DNA of 22,598 nt from JAEYFP01 sp964566545 (GCA_964566545.1 CAZMIX010000037.1:1-22598); one strand, 5' to 3'; positions 1 to 8,870 are shown, counted from the stretch's first letter. Made by a program: numbers and translations. Notes: generated from the sequence alone by a model not told the origin.

Positions 1-72
<72 letters not shown>

Positions 73-102
73 GAATAAATTTGCTAGCGCAAATATTCTG
101 GA

Positions 103-232
103 CTTTACAAAAGTGCGTTGAAAGCTTGCTTTCATAAGCATCTTTGTGAAGTACAGGTTTGATTTGCATTTGCAAATCAAACGGTCATCGAAAAACGAAG
201 TTTTGAAGATGGCATTTGCGCGTGTTGCCACC
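103..232. repeat. Tandem duplication, copy 1 (145-bp period)
   Basis: Bases 103-220 are identical to 248-365, and the match continues with a few mismatches to 232/377. The left flanks (around 95-102 and 241-247) also resemble each other with one indel. Each copy carries two hairpin-forming stretches: GAAAGC-TT-GCTTTC and GATTTGCA-TT-TGCAAATC. The copy sits upstream of the tRNA-Phe gene in its reading direction. An open frame crosses both copies but has no ribosome binding site or recognisable product, so I treat this as non-coding. Confidence 0.9.
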
Positions 233-247
233 AATAAACCATTCAGG

Positions 248-377
248 CTTTACAAAAGTGCGTTGAAAGCTTGCTTTCATAAGCATCTTTGTGAAGTACA
301 GGTTTGATTTGCATTTGCAAATCAAACGGTCATCGAAAAACGAAGTTTTGAAGATGGCATTTGCGTTTATTGCCACC
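248..377. repeat. Tandem duplication, copy 2 (145-bp period)
   Basis: This is the second copy of the unit at 103-232, with the same two internal hairpins. Its right end joins a further inverted repeat: GCATTTGCG at 357-365 pairs with CGCAAATGC at 404-412, with GTGCC (378-382) and GGCAC (398-402) able to pair inside the loop. The region could be a structured RNA or a selfish intergenic repeat; the sequence alone does not decide. From 413 to 486 I see only AT-rich DNA. Confidence 0.9.
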
Positions 378-486
378 GTGCCCCAAAACCATACAACGGC
401 ACTCGCAAATGCTATTATATACATTCCCAGACATTTTGGCAAGTAATTTTTTCACTTTTTTTAATTTTTTTATTTTATATTACAAC

Positions 487-750
487 TTATGTAAAATCTC
501 CTGATACGTTTGGCTCCTCAAAAGCCACTGTTACATAATACCCCCTCGGCTTCTCTTCTATCCTTTTCACAACGCCATCTTTTGTTTTCAAACGCTCCCT
601 GAACGGGTAATTGGAAGACATCGCAAGCGACGGATCAATCGTATAATAGCAGCTCACAGGGAGTATCCCCTCCGTCACGGTAATGTGCTGCCCTTCCTTG
701 AGCAAACCGTGCCGCTCCATCTTAAATTCCATCAGTCTCAACTCAATCAC
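487..750 (-). CDS. Small conserved-looking hypothetical protein (87 aa)
   Basis: I do not recognise this family. The product is soluble, with mixed charge and no membrane segment or Cys motif. Its C-terminal half (SSNYPFRERLKTKDG then RIEEKPRGYYVTVAFEEP) looks like a compact beta-rich fold, as in small proteins that report on or bind a ligand. The frame opens with GTG at 750; ATG codons at 732 and 720 are alternatives, and none has an ideal ribosome binding site. It lies 56 bases downstream of the GH13 gene on the same strand with no terminator between, so it may be the last gene of that transcript. That it is a real gene is inferred from composition and position. Confidence 0.6.
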   Translation of the reverse strand: MIELRLMEFKMERHGLLKEGQHITVTEGILPVSCYYTIDPSLAMSSNYPFRERLKTKDGVVKRIEEKPRGYYVTVAFEEPNVSGDFT

Positions 751-806
751 CTGCCATTTTCCCGATCTTTGTCCTCATATATTTTCTGTTTCCAACATCA
801 TTGATT

Positions 807-2903
807 TTAGAATTTTATTTTCAAAACGACGGCCGCTGTTTTCGGCAATGTCAGCCGCAGTCTGCCGCTTGTTACCGCGTATTCCTCCGGCCTCGTATGA
901 AAGCCCTTTTCATCCGTATACATCAGGCAAAGGGCAGATGCTTCCCGAGGAACGCCTACATCCCATACCTTCATTTCTATCTTCTTTTCGTATTCATTGT
1001 TATTTACAACTATGATGCATTGCTCCGATTTGGTAAAACGGCCATATCCGAGGACATTATAGTCTGAAAGAAGCATTTTACAAGAACCGGCTTTTAATTC
1101 CCGGTTTTCCTTGTGAATACGGATCATTTCCTTATGAAAGCGGATCAGCTCCGTATCCTCCTTCCCCCATGGATATGTCCGCCTGTTGTCCGGGTCGGTA
1201 AAACCACAGACGCCGGCTTCGTCCCCATAATAAATTGTCGGCGCGCCTGACCATGTCATCTGTATCAGTACCGCTTCACGGAAAACTGCTTTATTTATAC
1301 CTTGGTTGGCCGCCTCCGAGCCTTTATTACCTACACGGCCGACAACCCGGTTCGTCCGCGTCAAAAAACGGGAATGATCATGGTTTGAAAGCTCATTCAT
1401 CGCAACAAACAAAGACGGTGCGGTAAGCTTCGCCATATTTGCACACATCATGTTCCAAAATAAACCTGTGTTGCCGCGTAAATCCTCACGATAATCGTCA
1501 CTATGCTTTTGCATTCCGGTTAAAAACCATGTCACAGGCTCCATAAATGCATCATAGTTCATGATTGTATCCCATTCGTCGCCCTTCAGCCACGCAGATG
1601 GATCGCCATAATGCTCCGCAATAATAATTGCTTCCGGATTTGCCTCTTTTACGGCACTTCTGAAATCCTTCCAGAATTTATGGTTTGTCTCAGGTTCATA
1701 TCCCAAATCCGCCGCCACATCAAGACGCCAGCCGTCCGCATTGTAGGGCGGAGACACCCATTTTCTCGCAATTTGCAGCATATATTCATAAAGGAGTGAA
1801 GAATCCTCATAATTCAGCTTCGGAAGCGTATCATGACCCCACCAGCCATCGTAAGAGGAATTATAAGGCCAATTGTTAGAGCGAAACTTAAAGAATCCTT
1901 TATAAGGGCTGTCTGCTGCTACAAAAGCGCCCTTTTTGTATTCCTCCGAGGTTTCATAAATCCGTTCGCGATCCATCCACCTGTTAAACGAGCCACAGTG
2001 GTTAAAAATACCATCTAGAATGACCCTGATTCCCCTTTTATGAGCCTCCTTCACAAGCTCAATAAATAACGCATTGCTTGCTTCAAGGTTTTTCTTATTA
2101 ACCACCCGATTGATGTATTTCGTCGCAAACCGATTTTCAACTTGATCCGAACCAAGAATTTCTCCCTGATCATCCACAATCCTGCCAAAATGCGGATCAA
2201 TATAATCATAATCCTGAATATCATACTTGTGATTAGAGGGCGACACAAACAATGGGTTGAAATAAATCACTTCAATTCCCAGATCACTCAAATAATCAAG
2301 CTTATCCATGACTCCTTGCAGGTCACCGCCATAAAATTCCCGCACGCCTATTGCCGCCGGATATTTATCCCAGTCCTCAACACGAATCGTTCCGCCGCCA
2401 ATATAACGATACTCATTTGTCTCCACATCATTGCTTGGATCCCCGTTATAAAACCGGTCAACAAAGATCTGATACATGACCGCGCCCTTCGCCCAGTCAG
2501 GTGTCCGAAACCCCGGATACAGGTTGAAATGATAAGCCGCATCAATGCCTTTGGATGGACCCTTTAAGTTATAATAACAGACGAGCTTTCCGCAATGTAT
2601 TTCAAAATAATAGGTAAGACGTTCATTGTCCGCCTGATATTCATATTCGTAATAATCAAAATCATTAAATGATTCCACCTTTTCCATCAGAAACCGCTCT
2701 CCATTGCAGATCAGAAATACATGATCCGCATTGTTTTTTGCCGTTCTGAAACGAAGCTTTACTAATCCATAAGGACTTGGCTCCATCGGGACAATATAAT
2801 CCTCCGAATAGTCACAAAACAAAGCCCTTTTATTCAATAAAGGGCGCATACTTGACAGATACATCCCTTTTTCATATTCCGAATTAAAATGCTGGGGATC
2901 CAT
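807..2903 (-). CDS. GH13 alpha-glucan hydrolase, neopullulanase/cyclomaltodextrinase-like
   Basis: A 698-aa enzyme predicted to cleave alpha-1,4 (possibly alpha-1,6) glucosidic bonds of maltodextrins, cyclodextrins or pullulan in the cytoplasm; no signal peptide is present. Residues 1 to about 130 resemble the N-terminal beta domain of neopullulanase-type enzymes. The (beta/alpha)8 barrel carries all four GH13 regions: DGIFNH (297-302), GWRLDVAAD with nucleophile D395, IIIAEHYGD with acid/base E430, and NELSNHDH with D509 as transition-state stabiliser. A beta-sandwich domain C ends the protein. The start is ATG at 2903, preceded by AAGGAG at 7-nt spacing; the frame is open 16 codons further upstream without a ribosome site. 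Exact substrate cannot be read from sequence. It has its own promoter at 2968-2996. Confidence 0.93.
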   Translation of the reverse strand: MDPQHFNSEYEKGMYLSSMRPLLNKRALFCDYSEDYIVPMEPSPYGLVKLRFRTAKNNADHVFLICNGERFLMEKVESFNDFDYYEYEYQADNERLTYYFEIHCGKLVCYYNLKGPSKGIDAAYHFNLYPGFRTPDWAKGAVMYQIFVDRFYNGDPSNDVETNEYRYIGGGTIRVEDWDKYPAAIGVREFYGGDLQGVMDKLDYLSDLGIEVIYFNPLFVSPSNHKYDIQDYDYIDPHFGRIVDDQGEILGSDQVENRFATKYINRVVNKKNLEASNALFIELVKEAHKRGIRVILDGIFNHCGSFNRWMDRERIYETSEEYKKGAFVAADSPYKGFFKFRSNNWPYNSSYDGWWGHDTLPKLNYEDSSLLYEYMLQIARKWVSPPYNADGWRLDVAADLGYEPETNHKFWKDFRSAVKEANPEAIIIAEHYGDPSAWLKGDEWDTIMNYDAFMEPVTWFLTGMQKHSDDYREDLRGNTGLFWNMMCANMAKLTAPSLFVAMNELSNHDHSRFLTRTNRVVGRVGNKGSEAANQGINKAVFREAVLIQMTWSGAPTIYYGDEAGVCGFTDPDNRRTYPWGKEDTELIRFHKEMIRIHKENRELKAGSCKMLLSDYNVLGYGRFTKSEQCIIVVNNNEYEKKIEMKVWDVGVPREASALCLMYTDEKGFHTRPEEYAVTSGRLRLTLPKTAAVVLKIKF

Positions 2904-2967
2904 GATACAACTCCTTTTATCATTTCTATAACAGCAAAATGTCTGCCTCACTGTTTTGCTTCATTAT

Positions 2968-2996
2968 ATTATACATTTTTCATACATGATATACAA
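2968..2996 (-). promoter_or_regulatory. Sigma-A promoter of the GH13 gene
   Basis: On the minus strand, TTGTAT (2991-2996) and TATAAT (2968-2973) are separated by exactly 17 bases, about 65 bases before the start codon. A perfect small palindrome, CTACA-AAA-TGTAG, lies at 3013-3025 just upstream of the -35 and could be an operator. I saw no catabolite-response (cre) sequence. Confidence 0.75.
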
Positions 2997-3098
2997 GCAC
3001 TTATCATATCAGCTACAAAATGTAGTGTTCTTTAAAAAATATTCAGGCAGCACGGCTTTTGTTCCGCGCGCGCAGCTACGCATAAAATTTTAATAAGT

Positions 3099-3131
3099 AA
3101 AAAAGACAGCCTCACGAATGCTGTCTTTTTT
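3099..3131 (-). terminator. Rho-independent terminator closing the ftsH transcript (symmetrical)
   Basis: AAAAAAGACAGC (3099-3110) and GCTGTCTTTTTT (3120-3131) form a 12-bp stem with a 9-base loop. A-rich and T-rich arms make it usable on both strands. It is the first strong terminator after ftsH, about 160 bases past the stop codon. Confidence 0.85.
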
Positions 3132-3290
3132 GGAGAAGGTATTTCTTTCTTATGGGGTATAGTTAAAAACTATACAATGTATTGGGGGGGGTTACAAGAA
3201 GTATTGTATCACCGACTCTTTTTAAAATCTAGCCTTAGGATGCACAAACTTTACAAATTTGATAATCAATTTTTGTTTATTTTGCATAAA
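3132..3290. other. ftsH 3' intergenic stretch with palindrome and G8 run; no gene
   Basis: No coding frame was found. Bases 3157-3175 are a perfect palindrome, GTATAGTT-AAA-AACTATAC. A run of eight G follows at 3184-3191. The palindrome and its flanks (a TATTTCTTT stretch before, a G run after) resemble the region inside the PFOR promoter at 16648-16693, so this may be a related regulatory element or repeat. Confidence 0.7.
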
Positions 3291-5105
3291 TCATCCTTCG
3301 AACAACGCTTCAAACTCTTCTTTCCCAATTTTCTCCTTATCAAGCAGTAACGCCGCACACTTATGCAGAATAGATTCATGATCCTTAATGATCGATTCCG
3401 CGCGCTTGTAGCAATCGCTGATAATTTTCTTTACTTCATTGTCGATTTCACCGGCTACGGCCTCGCTGTAGCCTCTTGTATGCGCCAGATCGCGGCCAAT
3501 AAAGACTTCGTCATCATCGTTATCATAACAAATCACACCAATCGTATCCGACATGCCATACTTTGTTACCATACTTTTTGCGGTCTTTGTCGCCTGCTTA
3601 ATATCAGCGGATGCGCCCGTCGTAATATCGTCAAAAATGAGAGCTTCTGCAACACGGCCTCCAAGGGAAACAACGATATCCTGCAGCATCCTTTCCCTTG
3701 TGTTAAACATCTCATCCTTTTCCGGCAGCGGCATCGTATAACCGGCAGCACCCATACCGGTCGGAATAATCGAAATGGAATAAACCGGTCCGACATCCGG
3801 AAGGCAATGGAATAAAATCGCATGACCGGCTTCATGATACGCCGTAATCTTCTTTTCTTTATCGGAAACAACCTTACTTTTCTTTTCCGCGCCGATACCA
3901 ACCTTAACAAACGCTCGTTTGATATCCTCCTGCTTAATAAAACTCCTATCCTCGCGCGCCGCATAAATGGCGGCCTCGTTCATCAGGTTCTCCAAATCCG
4001 CGCCGGTAAATCCAGCCGTCGTACGGGCAACCTGTTCAATATCCACATCCTCTGACAATGGCTTGTTTTTGGAGTGTACTTTTAAAATATCCGCACGTCC
4101 CTTAATATCGGGCGTACCGACGCCGACTTTTCTGTCAAAACGCCCCGGACGCAAAATTGCGGGATCAAGAATATCCACACGGTTCGTTGCGGCCATAACA
4201 ATAATGCCTTCATTAACCCCAAAACCGTCCATTTCCACAAGCAGCTGATTCAGCGTCTGCTCACGTTCATCATGTCCGCCGCCCATACCGGTGCCGCGTC
4301 TTCTTGCAACAGCATCAATCTCATCAATAAAAATAATACAAGGCGTACTTTTTTTGGCTTCGGCAAACAGATCACGCACACGAGAAGCGCCGACACCGAC
4401 AAACATCTCCACAAAGTCAGAACCGGAAATACTAAAAAACGGCACACCCGCCTCGCCCGCAACCGCTTTTGCAAGAAGCGTTTTACCGGTTCCCGGCGGT
4501 CCAACAAGGATAACTCCTTTCGGAATTCTCGCACCCACCTGAATATACTTTTTAGGCGCTTTCAAAAAATCAACGATTTCCTTCAGTTCATCTTTCTCTT
4601 CATCAAGACCGGCGACTTCCTTAAATGTCATTTTATTATCATCGGAAGACAACTTTGCGCGGCTCTTTCCAAAATTCATAACCTTTCCGCCGCTGCCACC
4701 CGTGCCGGTCTGATTATTCATATATAAAAATACAATCGCCATTGCGCCAAATATCAACAGGCTTGGCAGCATATAGCTCATAAACCAGTTTTCCCGCCGA
4801 ACATCCTCCATAGAGTATGCTGGAAATTTATCTTTTAAAATGTATTCGATCTCATTGACATCAGAAACATAAAGATATTTTTCTTCCCCGCTGCGCAGCA
4901 TCATCTCGACGACACCCGTAGGAACCTCCTCATTCTGCACAATATTAATCGACATAATCTGGTCGCTGTCCAGATTTTGTGCAAATTCCGAGTAGGTGAT
5001 ATACTCCTCTCTGTCCGTCCACATTTCCCGCCATATCAGCACCATAAACAAAAACATGGCAATTAACAATATATAAAATCCAAAACCTTTATTTCCTTTG
5101 TTCAC
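3291..5105 (-). CDS. ftsH: ATP-dependent zinc metalloprotease FtsH
   Basis: Membrane-anchored AAA+ protease that extracts and degrades membrane and short-lived cytoplasmic proteins as a hexamer. The order is TM1 (about 9-25), an extracytoplasmic domain, TM2 (about 108-128), an AAA module with Walker A GPPGTGKT (202-209) and Walker B IIFIDEID (267-274), an arginine-finger region RPGRFDRK, and an M41 peptidase with HEAGH (424-428) and the third zinc ligand D501 in TTGASADIK. The length of 604 aa is normal for Clostridia. I choose GTG at 5105 because AGGAGGGAGG lies 6 nt upstream; tandem ATGs at 5135 and 5132 are in frame but lack such a site. It follows hpt in the tilS-hpt-ftsH order conserved with B. 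subtilis. Confidence 0.97.
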   Translation of the reverse strand: MNKGNKGFGFYILLIAMFLFMVLIWREMWTDREEYITYSEFAQNLDSDQIMSINIVQNEEVPTGVVEMMLRSGEEKYLYVSDVNEIEYILKDKFPAYSMEDVRRENWFMSYMLPSLLIFGAMAIVFLYMNNQTGTGGSGGKVMNFGKSRAKLSSDDNKMTFKEVAGLDEEKDELKEIVDFLKAPKKYIQVGARIPKGVILVGPPGTGKTLLAKAVAGEAGVPFFSISGSDFVEMFVGVGASRVRDLFAEAKKSTPCIIFIDEIDAVARRRGTGMGGGHDEREQTLNQLLVEMDGFGVNEGIIVMAATNRVDILDPAILRPGRFDRKVGVGTPDIKGRADILKVHSKNKPLSEDVDIEQVARTTAGFTGADLENLMNEAAIYAAREDRSFIKQEDIKRAFVKVGIGAEKKSKVVSDKEKKITAYHEAGHAILFHCLPDVGPVYSISIIPTGMGAAGYTMPLPEKDEMFNTRERMLQDIVVSLGGRVAEALIFDDITTGASADIKQATKTAKSMVTKYGMSDTIGVICYDNDDDEVFIGRDLAHTRGYSEAVAGEIDNEVKKIISDCYKRAESIIKDHESILHKCAALLLDKEKIGKEEFEALFEG

Positions 5106-5171
5106 AATGAACCTCCCTCCTGTCTTCGACATCATTTCTTTTTACGAAGCGTTTTTTATCACGACATCATT

Positions 5172-5699
5172 CTATTCCATTTCCACGACGCCGATATATG
5201 GCAGATTCCTGTACTTTTGTGCATAATCCAAACCATATCCCACAACAAACTCGTCGGGAATCTCAAATCCCGTATAATCCACAGCCACATCCACAACGCG
5301 TCTCTCGGGCTTGTCAAGCAACGTACAGAGTGCCATACTCGCAGGCCCGCGTTCCTTTAATATATTCAGCAAATAGCTCAGTGTTCTCCCTGAATCTATA
5401 ATATCCTCCACAACAATCACATGCTTATCCTTCAGCGGCTCATCAAGATCCTTTACAATTCTTACAACACCGCTCGATTCCGTTTCATTTCCGTAGCTGG
5501 AAACCGACATAAAATCAATCGATACCGGAATCGTAATCCTCTTGGCGAGCTCACACATGAAAAAGGTTCCTCCCTTTAATACACATACAAGATGCACGCC
5601 TCTTCCTTCATAATCTCTGCTGATTTCTTCTCCGATTTCCTGAATCCTCCGGTCAACCTGCTGTTCGTCCAGCATGACCTTGATTTTCTCACCCATCAT
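5172..5699 (-). CDS. hpt: Hypoxanthine phosphoribosyltransferase
   Basis: Purine salvage enzyme that converts hypoxanthine or guanine plus PRPP to IMP or GMP in the cytoplasm. The 175-aa length is typical. The PRPP-binding loop VIVVEDIIDSGRTL (about residues 94-107) is intact, as are the LKGG loop (about 41-44) and the C-terminal base-binding region GFEIPDEFVVGYGLDYA. Two ATG codons stand in tandem at 5699 and 5696 after GGAGGAATAT, giving 5- or 8-nt spacing; either could be used. The gene overlaps the 3' end of tilS by 11 bases, and the GGAGG lies inside tilS, which suggests translational coupling. Confidence 0.96.
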   Translation of the reverse strand: MMGEKIKVMLDEQQVDRRIQEIGEEISRDYEGRGVHLVCVLKGGTFFMCELAKRITIPVSIDFMSVSSYGNETESSGVVRIVKDLDEPLKDKHVIVVEDIIDSGRTLSYLLNILKERGPASMALCTLLDKPERRVVDVAVDYTGFEIPDEFVVGYGLDYAQKYRNLPYIGVVEME

Positions 5700-7101
5700 A
5701 TATTCCTCCGATAGCCTGTATTTCTAAAATACGTTTCGTCTGTTCCGTAACCTTAAATCGTCCGCTGATGCGGTAACCGATGATCCACACAATTTCATTT
5801 CCCATGGCAAGAAGCAATACTCTGCTGCGTTCTTCCCTTGGTATTTTTTTATTAATAAAATAATTTTTCAGCTTTTGTTTTCCAAGTGCCTCATCCAAAT
5901 ACAAAAAATCCCGCTCTTTGCGAGTCCGAATAAACAGACTATTTTTTATTTTATCATAATCAAACCATTTCGTATAGATATTTTGCGGAATATCTTTGAT
6001 TTTTTCCGCATCGAAAATGCTGCATACAACACTGCAGCCGTTCCCGATTTCCGTTCTCCCCTCGACATCCACCAAAATTTCCTGAAAAGTGGGCTCCGAT
6101 TCCTGTTTTTCAGGCTTAAAGCCAAGATAGATTTCCTCTTTGAGGCGCATTGCTGTCCGATTTTTGGGAAGAGAAATTTCCTTTCCCGGCGATTTCTCAG
6201 ACAAAGATAGAATTTCATCGACATGCGTCCGCGTAAGGTCTTTCCATTCCCCAAATAAATCACACAGCACATTTTTTATCAGCTGCCGTCTGATTACCGG
6301 TTCCTCCTTGCAAAGCGCTCCAACAGAAACCGCAAATCCCTGCCCTTCATTTCGAACGGCCTTTTTGGAAAGTATTTCCGCCTGATGCGCAATATAGTCC
6401 TCAGCCTCCCGCACCTCCTTGGCAGCCCGAACGATGTGTGCAACCGATGCCTCCTGAATCTCTTCCAGTATGGGAATGGCCTTATTTCTCAGCAGATTGC
6501 GGGAATAAATCAGCTCCTGATTTGTCATATCTGTACAATAGACAATTCTTCTCTCTTCTAAGTATTGCTCGATCTCATCCCTGCTTATGCAAAGAAGGGG
6601 GCGAATGATGTTGTCCCTTACCGGCGCTATACCGCCCAGACCTCTCAACCCGCTACCTCTGATCATATGAAACAGCACGGTTTCCGCCTGATCATCCATA
6701 TGATGCGCAATCGCAATTTTTGCGGACGGATAAGAATCCGCCGCTTTTTTAAATGCGCGGTATCTTGCGAGCCTTCCGGCCTCCTCTAAAGAAAGCTTTT
6801 CATTCTTCGCAGCAGTCGGCACATCCTCTTTAAACAATCGAAATGGAATCGAAAGCGTCTCACAAAGCTTCTTCACAAAGCAGGCATCCTGTCTGGAAGC
6901 TTCCCCCCTGATGCCATGCTCCACATGTACTACCAAAAGAGTAAATGGAAGGCGTTCCCGCATTTCTTTTAGCATAAAGAGAAGGCAGACAGAATCTGCC
7001 CCTCCCGATACACCGACAACAACCGTATCGCCGCTTTCAATCATTTTATGCTGTAAAATAAAATTCCATACCGTTTCCGTCAAATCGCGGGAATTATCCA
7101 T
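5689..7101 (-). CDS. tilS: tRNA(Ile)-lysidine synthetase TilS
   Basis: Modifies C34 of the CAU-anticodon isoleucine tRNA to lysidine so that it reads AUA; essential in most bacteria. The N-terminal ATP pyrophosphatase PP-loop is seen as VSGGADSV (31-38), followed by an adenylation motif region with AHHMDDQAETVLFH and RGSGLRGLGG. A C-terminal tRNA-binding portion ends near IVWIIGYRISGRFKV, typical of TilS. The 470-aa length matches full-length Gram-positive enzymes. The start is ATG at 7101, preceded by a weak GGAAA stretch. The gene follows spoIIE, with no strong terminator in the 74-base gap, so some transcription from spoIIE may continue into it. Confidence 0.95.
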   Translation of the reverse strand: MDNSRDLTETVWNFILQHKMIESGDTVVVGVSGGADSVCLLFMLKEMRERLPFTLLVVHVEHGIRGEASRQDACFVKKLCETLSIPFRLFKEDVPTAAKNEKLSLEEAGRLARYRAFKKAADSYPSAKIAIAHHMDDQAETVLFHMIRGSGLRGLGGIAPVRDNIIRPLLCISRDEIEQYLEERRIVYCTDMTNQELIYSRNLLRNKAIPILEEIQEASVAHIVRAAKEVREAEDYIAHQAEILSKKAVRNEGQGFAVSVGALCKEEPVIRRQLIKNVLCDLFGEWKDLTRTHVDEILSLSEKSPGKEISLPKNRTAMRLKEEIYLGFKPEKQESEPTFQEILVDVEGRTEIGNGCSVVCSIFDAEKIKDIPQNIYTKWFDYDKIKNSLFIRTRKERDFLYLDEALGKQKLKNYFINKKIPREERSRVLLLAMGNEIVWIIGYRISGRFKVTEQTKRILEIQAIGGIYDG

Positions 7102-7175
7102 TTCTTTTCCATCTTTCTGTATTTCTCTTCCCTTTCAATATACATGATTGCCTATGAAAAAAGCAAGGGGTGATA

Positions 7176-8804
7176 CTATTTTTTCCATATTCCAATAACA
7201 AGCACGGACATATCATCCTTGATTTCCTCTCCGCTGATATGAATCACTTTATTCAAAATTTTTCTGGACATCTCCTTCGGATTTGTAATTTTAGTTCTGT
7301 TTAGGATCTTAGCTATAATCTCTTCCGCATTTTTATCGGAAAGCTGATCGAGCACCCCGTCGGAAACCATCACAATATAATCTCCGTCATAGAGCTTTAT
7401 TGTCTCCGCGTCGTAGTCGAGCTTATGGAAAACGCCGAGCGGCAGAGAGGTCGAGGCAATCGTTTCCACCTTCGATTCTCTTTTAATAAACGTAGTCGAG
7501 GCGCCAATTTTCAAAATGTTACAGACCCCTTCATAAAGATTAATATCGCAAATGTCAATACTGGAAAGCATCTGTTCATTAGAGCGCGCGACAATTGCCG
7601 TATTAATCATCTGCACAGCGGCTTCCTTCGTAAAACCCGCCTCCACATAATGCTCAAACAGCTCAATGACCTCTTCACTCTCCCTGCATGCCTGCTCGCC
7701 GCTTCCCATGCCATCAGACAGACTGGCAACCATTCTTCCGACTCCCAGATTTGTGAACGAATAATTGTCGCCTGAAACAGCCTCTTCCCTCTTAACCGCT
7801 CGTGCAACGCCGCTCAGAATCCGGTATTTCGCATCCTCCTCAAAAAACACCGTCGCATAATCATTATAAATCTTGTCAACACTTTCATAGGACGGAATCA
7901 TGTGCCTCCTGCAAATCTTAGAGATAAACCTCGCGATTTCTGCCGTAGCCACATCCTGCCCACGCTCCACCTTTACGGTCATATATACCTCAAGCCGTTG
8001 TTCCTTTTTTTCCACAACAAGAATATTTTTTGCAATCATCCCTTCGGCCTTCAGCCGTCTCTGTATCTTCTCCTCAAGCTTGTCCCCAACGTCAACAACA
8101 TCATAAATTTCCTCTGCAACCTCGGAAATAATCTGTGCCATTTCATTCAGTTGTCCGGCAAGCACAACCCTGTTCTCTTTGATTTTACTTTTCCAGATAA
8201 GCTCGGTTCGTCCGCCGGTATCATCCGGCAGGGATACTTCCTCCTCAAGCCCTGAAAACGTGCCGGCCAGATTACGGAACGAATCCGCATAGGCAAGCAG
8301 CTTCCCCTTTCCCGGCCCGTTTAAAATAAGCTCCTCCTTGCAGTTGCTTCCAATTTGAGTTTTCCTTGTTCCAAGTACAAAATGCAGAACCCCTCCTAAC
8401 AGATAGGATCCGCTGATGACAAACGCAGCCTCCAAAGCCCCCTTAATCAGGGCATCTGCATCTGTCAGCATCAAAAGCCACGTAGAAGCATCCATTAGGA
8501 ATAAGGAGATGCCGGCTATAAAGTACCCTTTCCACTTCTTGCAGATCCTGCTTTTTCTCTCAAACAAATCCACACATACCATTGTGATAATCATTGGTAC
8601 TGCGTATCGGAATACCTGTTCAAGCGGCAGCGCCAGCATCATCGCTGCAACAAGCATTGGGCATAGGAGCAGCCTCATCGCCTTTTGCATATACATGGCC
8701 GCAAAGAAAATCAATCCAAACGGATTTACCCCATACACGCTTCCACAGGACACTACAAATCCCAACGCGCAAATAATTAATTGCTTTACTTTCCCTCTTT
8801 TCAT
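7176..8804 (-). CDS. spoIIE: Stage II sporulation protein E, short form
   Basis: PP2C-family serine phosphatase that, in B. subtilis, dephosphorylates SpoIIAA to activate sigma-F in the forespore and also acts at the polar septum. The C-terminal phosphatase is complete: SLSDGMGSGEQA (362-373), GASTTF (434-439), SDGVLD (481-486) and DDMSVLVIGIW near the end. Residues 1-145 hold only about five hydrophobic segments, followed by a linker of about 180 residues. At 542 aa it is much shorter than the 827-aa B. subtilis protein, which has ten membrane segments, so the membrane domain looks reduced rather than the phosphatase. ATG at 8804 follows GGAGGG at 8-nt spacing, and upstream of it lies a dedicated promoter, so I do not think the N-terminus is missed. 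Confidence 0.94.
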   Translation of the reverse strand: MKRGKVKQLIICALGFVVSCGSVYGVNPFGLIFFAAMYMQKAMRLLLCPMLVAAMMLALPLEQVFRYAVPMIITMVCVDLFERKSRICKKWKGYFIAGISLFLMDASTWLLMLTDADALIKGALEAAFVISGSYLLGGVLHFVLGTRKTQIGSNCKEELILNGPGKGKLLAYADSFRNLAGTFSGLEEEVSLPDDTGGRTELIWKSKIKENRVVLAGQLNEMAQIISEVAEEIYDVVDVGDKLEEKIQRRLKAEGMIAKNILVVEKKEQRLEVYMTVKVERGQDVATAEIARFISKICRRHMIPSYESVDKIYNDYATVFFEEDAKYRILSGVARAVKREEAVSGDNYSFTNLGVGRMVASLSDGMGSGEQACRESEEVIELFEHYVEAGFTKEAAVQMINTAIVARSNEQMLSSIDICDINLYEGVCNILKIGASTTFIKRESKVETIASTSLPLGVFHKLDYDAETIKLYDGDYIVMVSDGVLDQLSDKNAEEIIAKILNRTKITNPKEMSRKILNKVIHISGEEIKDDMSVLVIGIWKK

Positions 8805-8837
8805 CTTTCTACCCTCCGAGTTAAGACTTCAAAGGGA

Positions 8838-8870
8838 ATTATAGAGAACGGATTTCAAAATGTTTGTCAA
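8838..8870 (-). promoter_or_regulatory. spoIIE-type promoter with 21-bp spacing and Spo0A-box-like site
   Basis: On the minus strand TTGACA (8865-8870) and TATAAT (8838-8843), both perfect, are separated by 21 bases. B. subtilis spoIIE and spoIIG promoters are known for such over-long spacing and need Spo0A~P. TTTGTCAAA, a full match to the 0A-box consensus TTTGTCRAA, covers the -35 on the plus strand at 8863-8871. A second near match, TTTGTCAGA on the minus strand, is at 8896-8904, and a weaker one, TATGTCCAA, is at 8919-8927. Confidence 0.85.

Noticed and set aside
185..442. 85-codon minus-strand frame across the tandem repeat
   Set aside because: It is a by-product of the duplicated unit, has no ribosome binding site, and its product resembles nothing I recognise.
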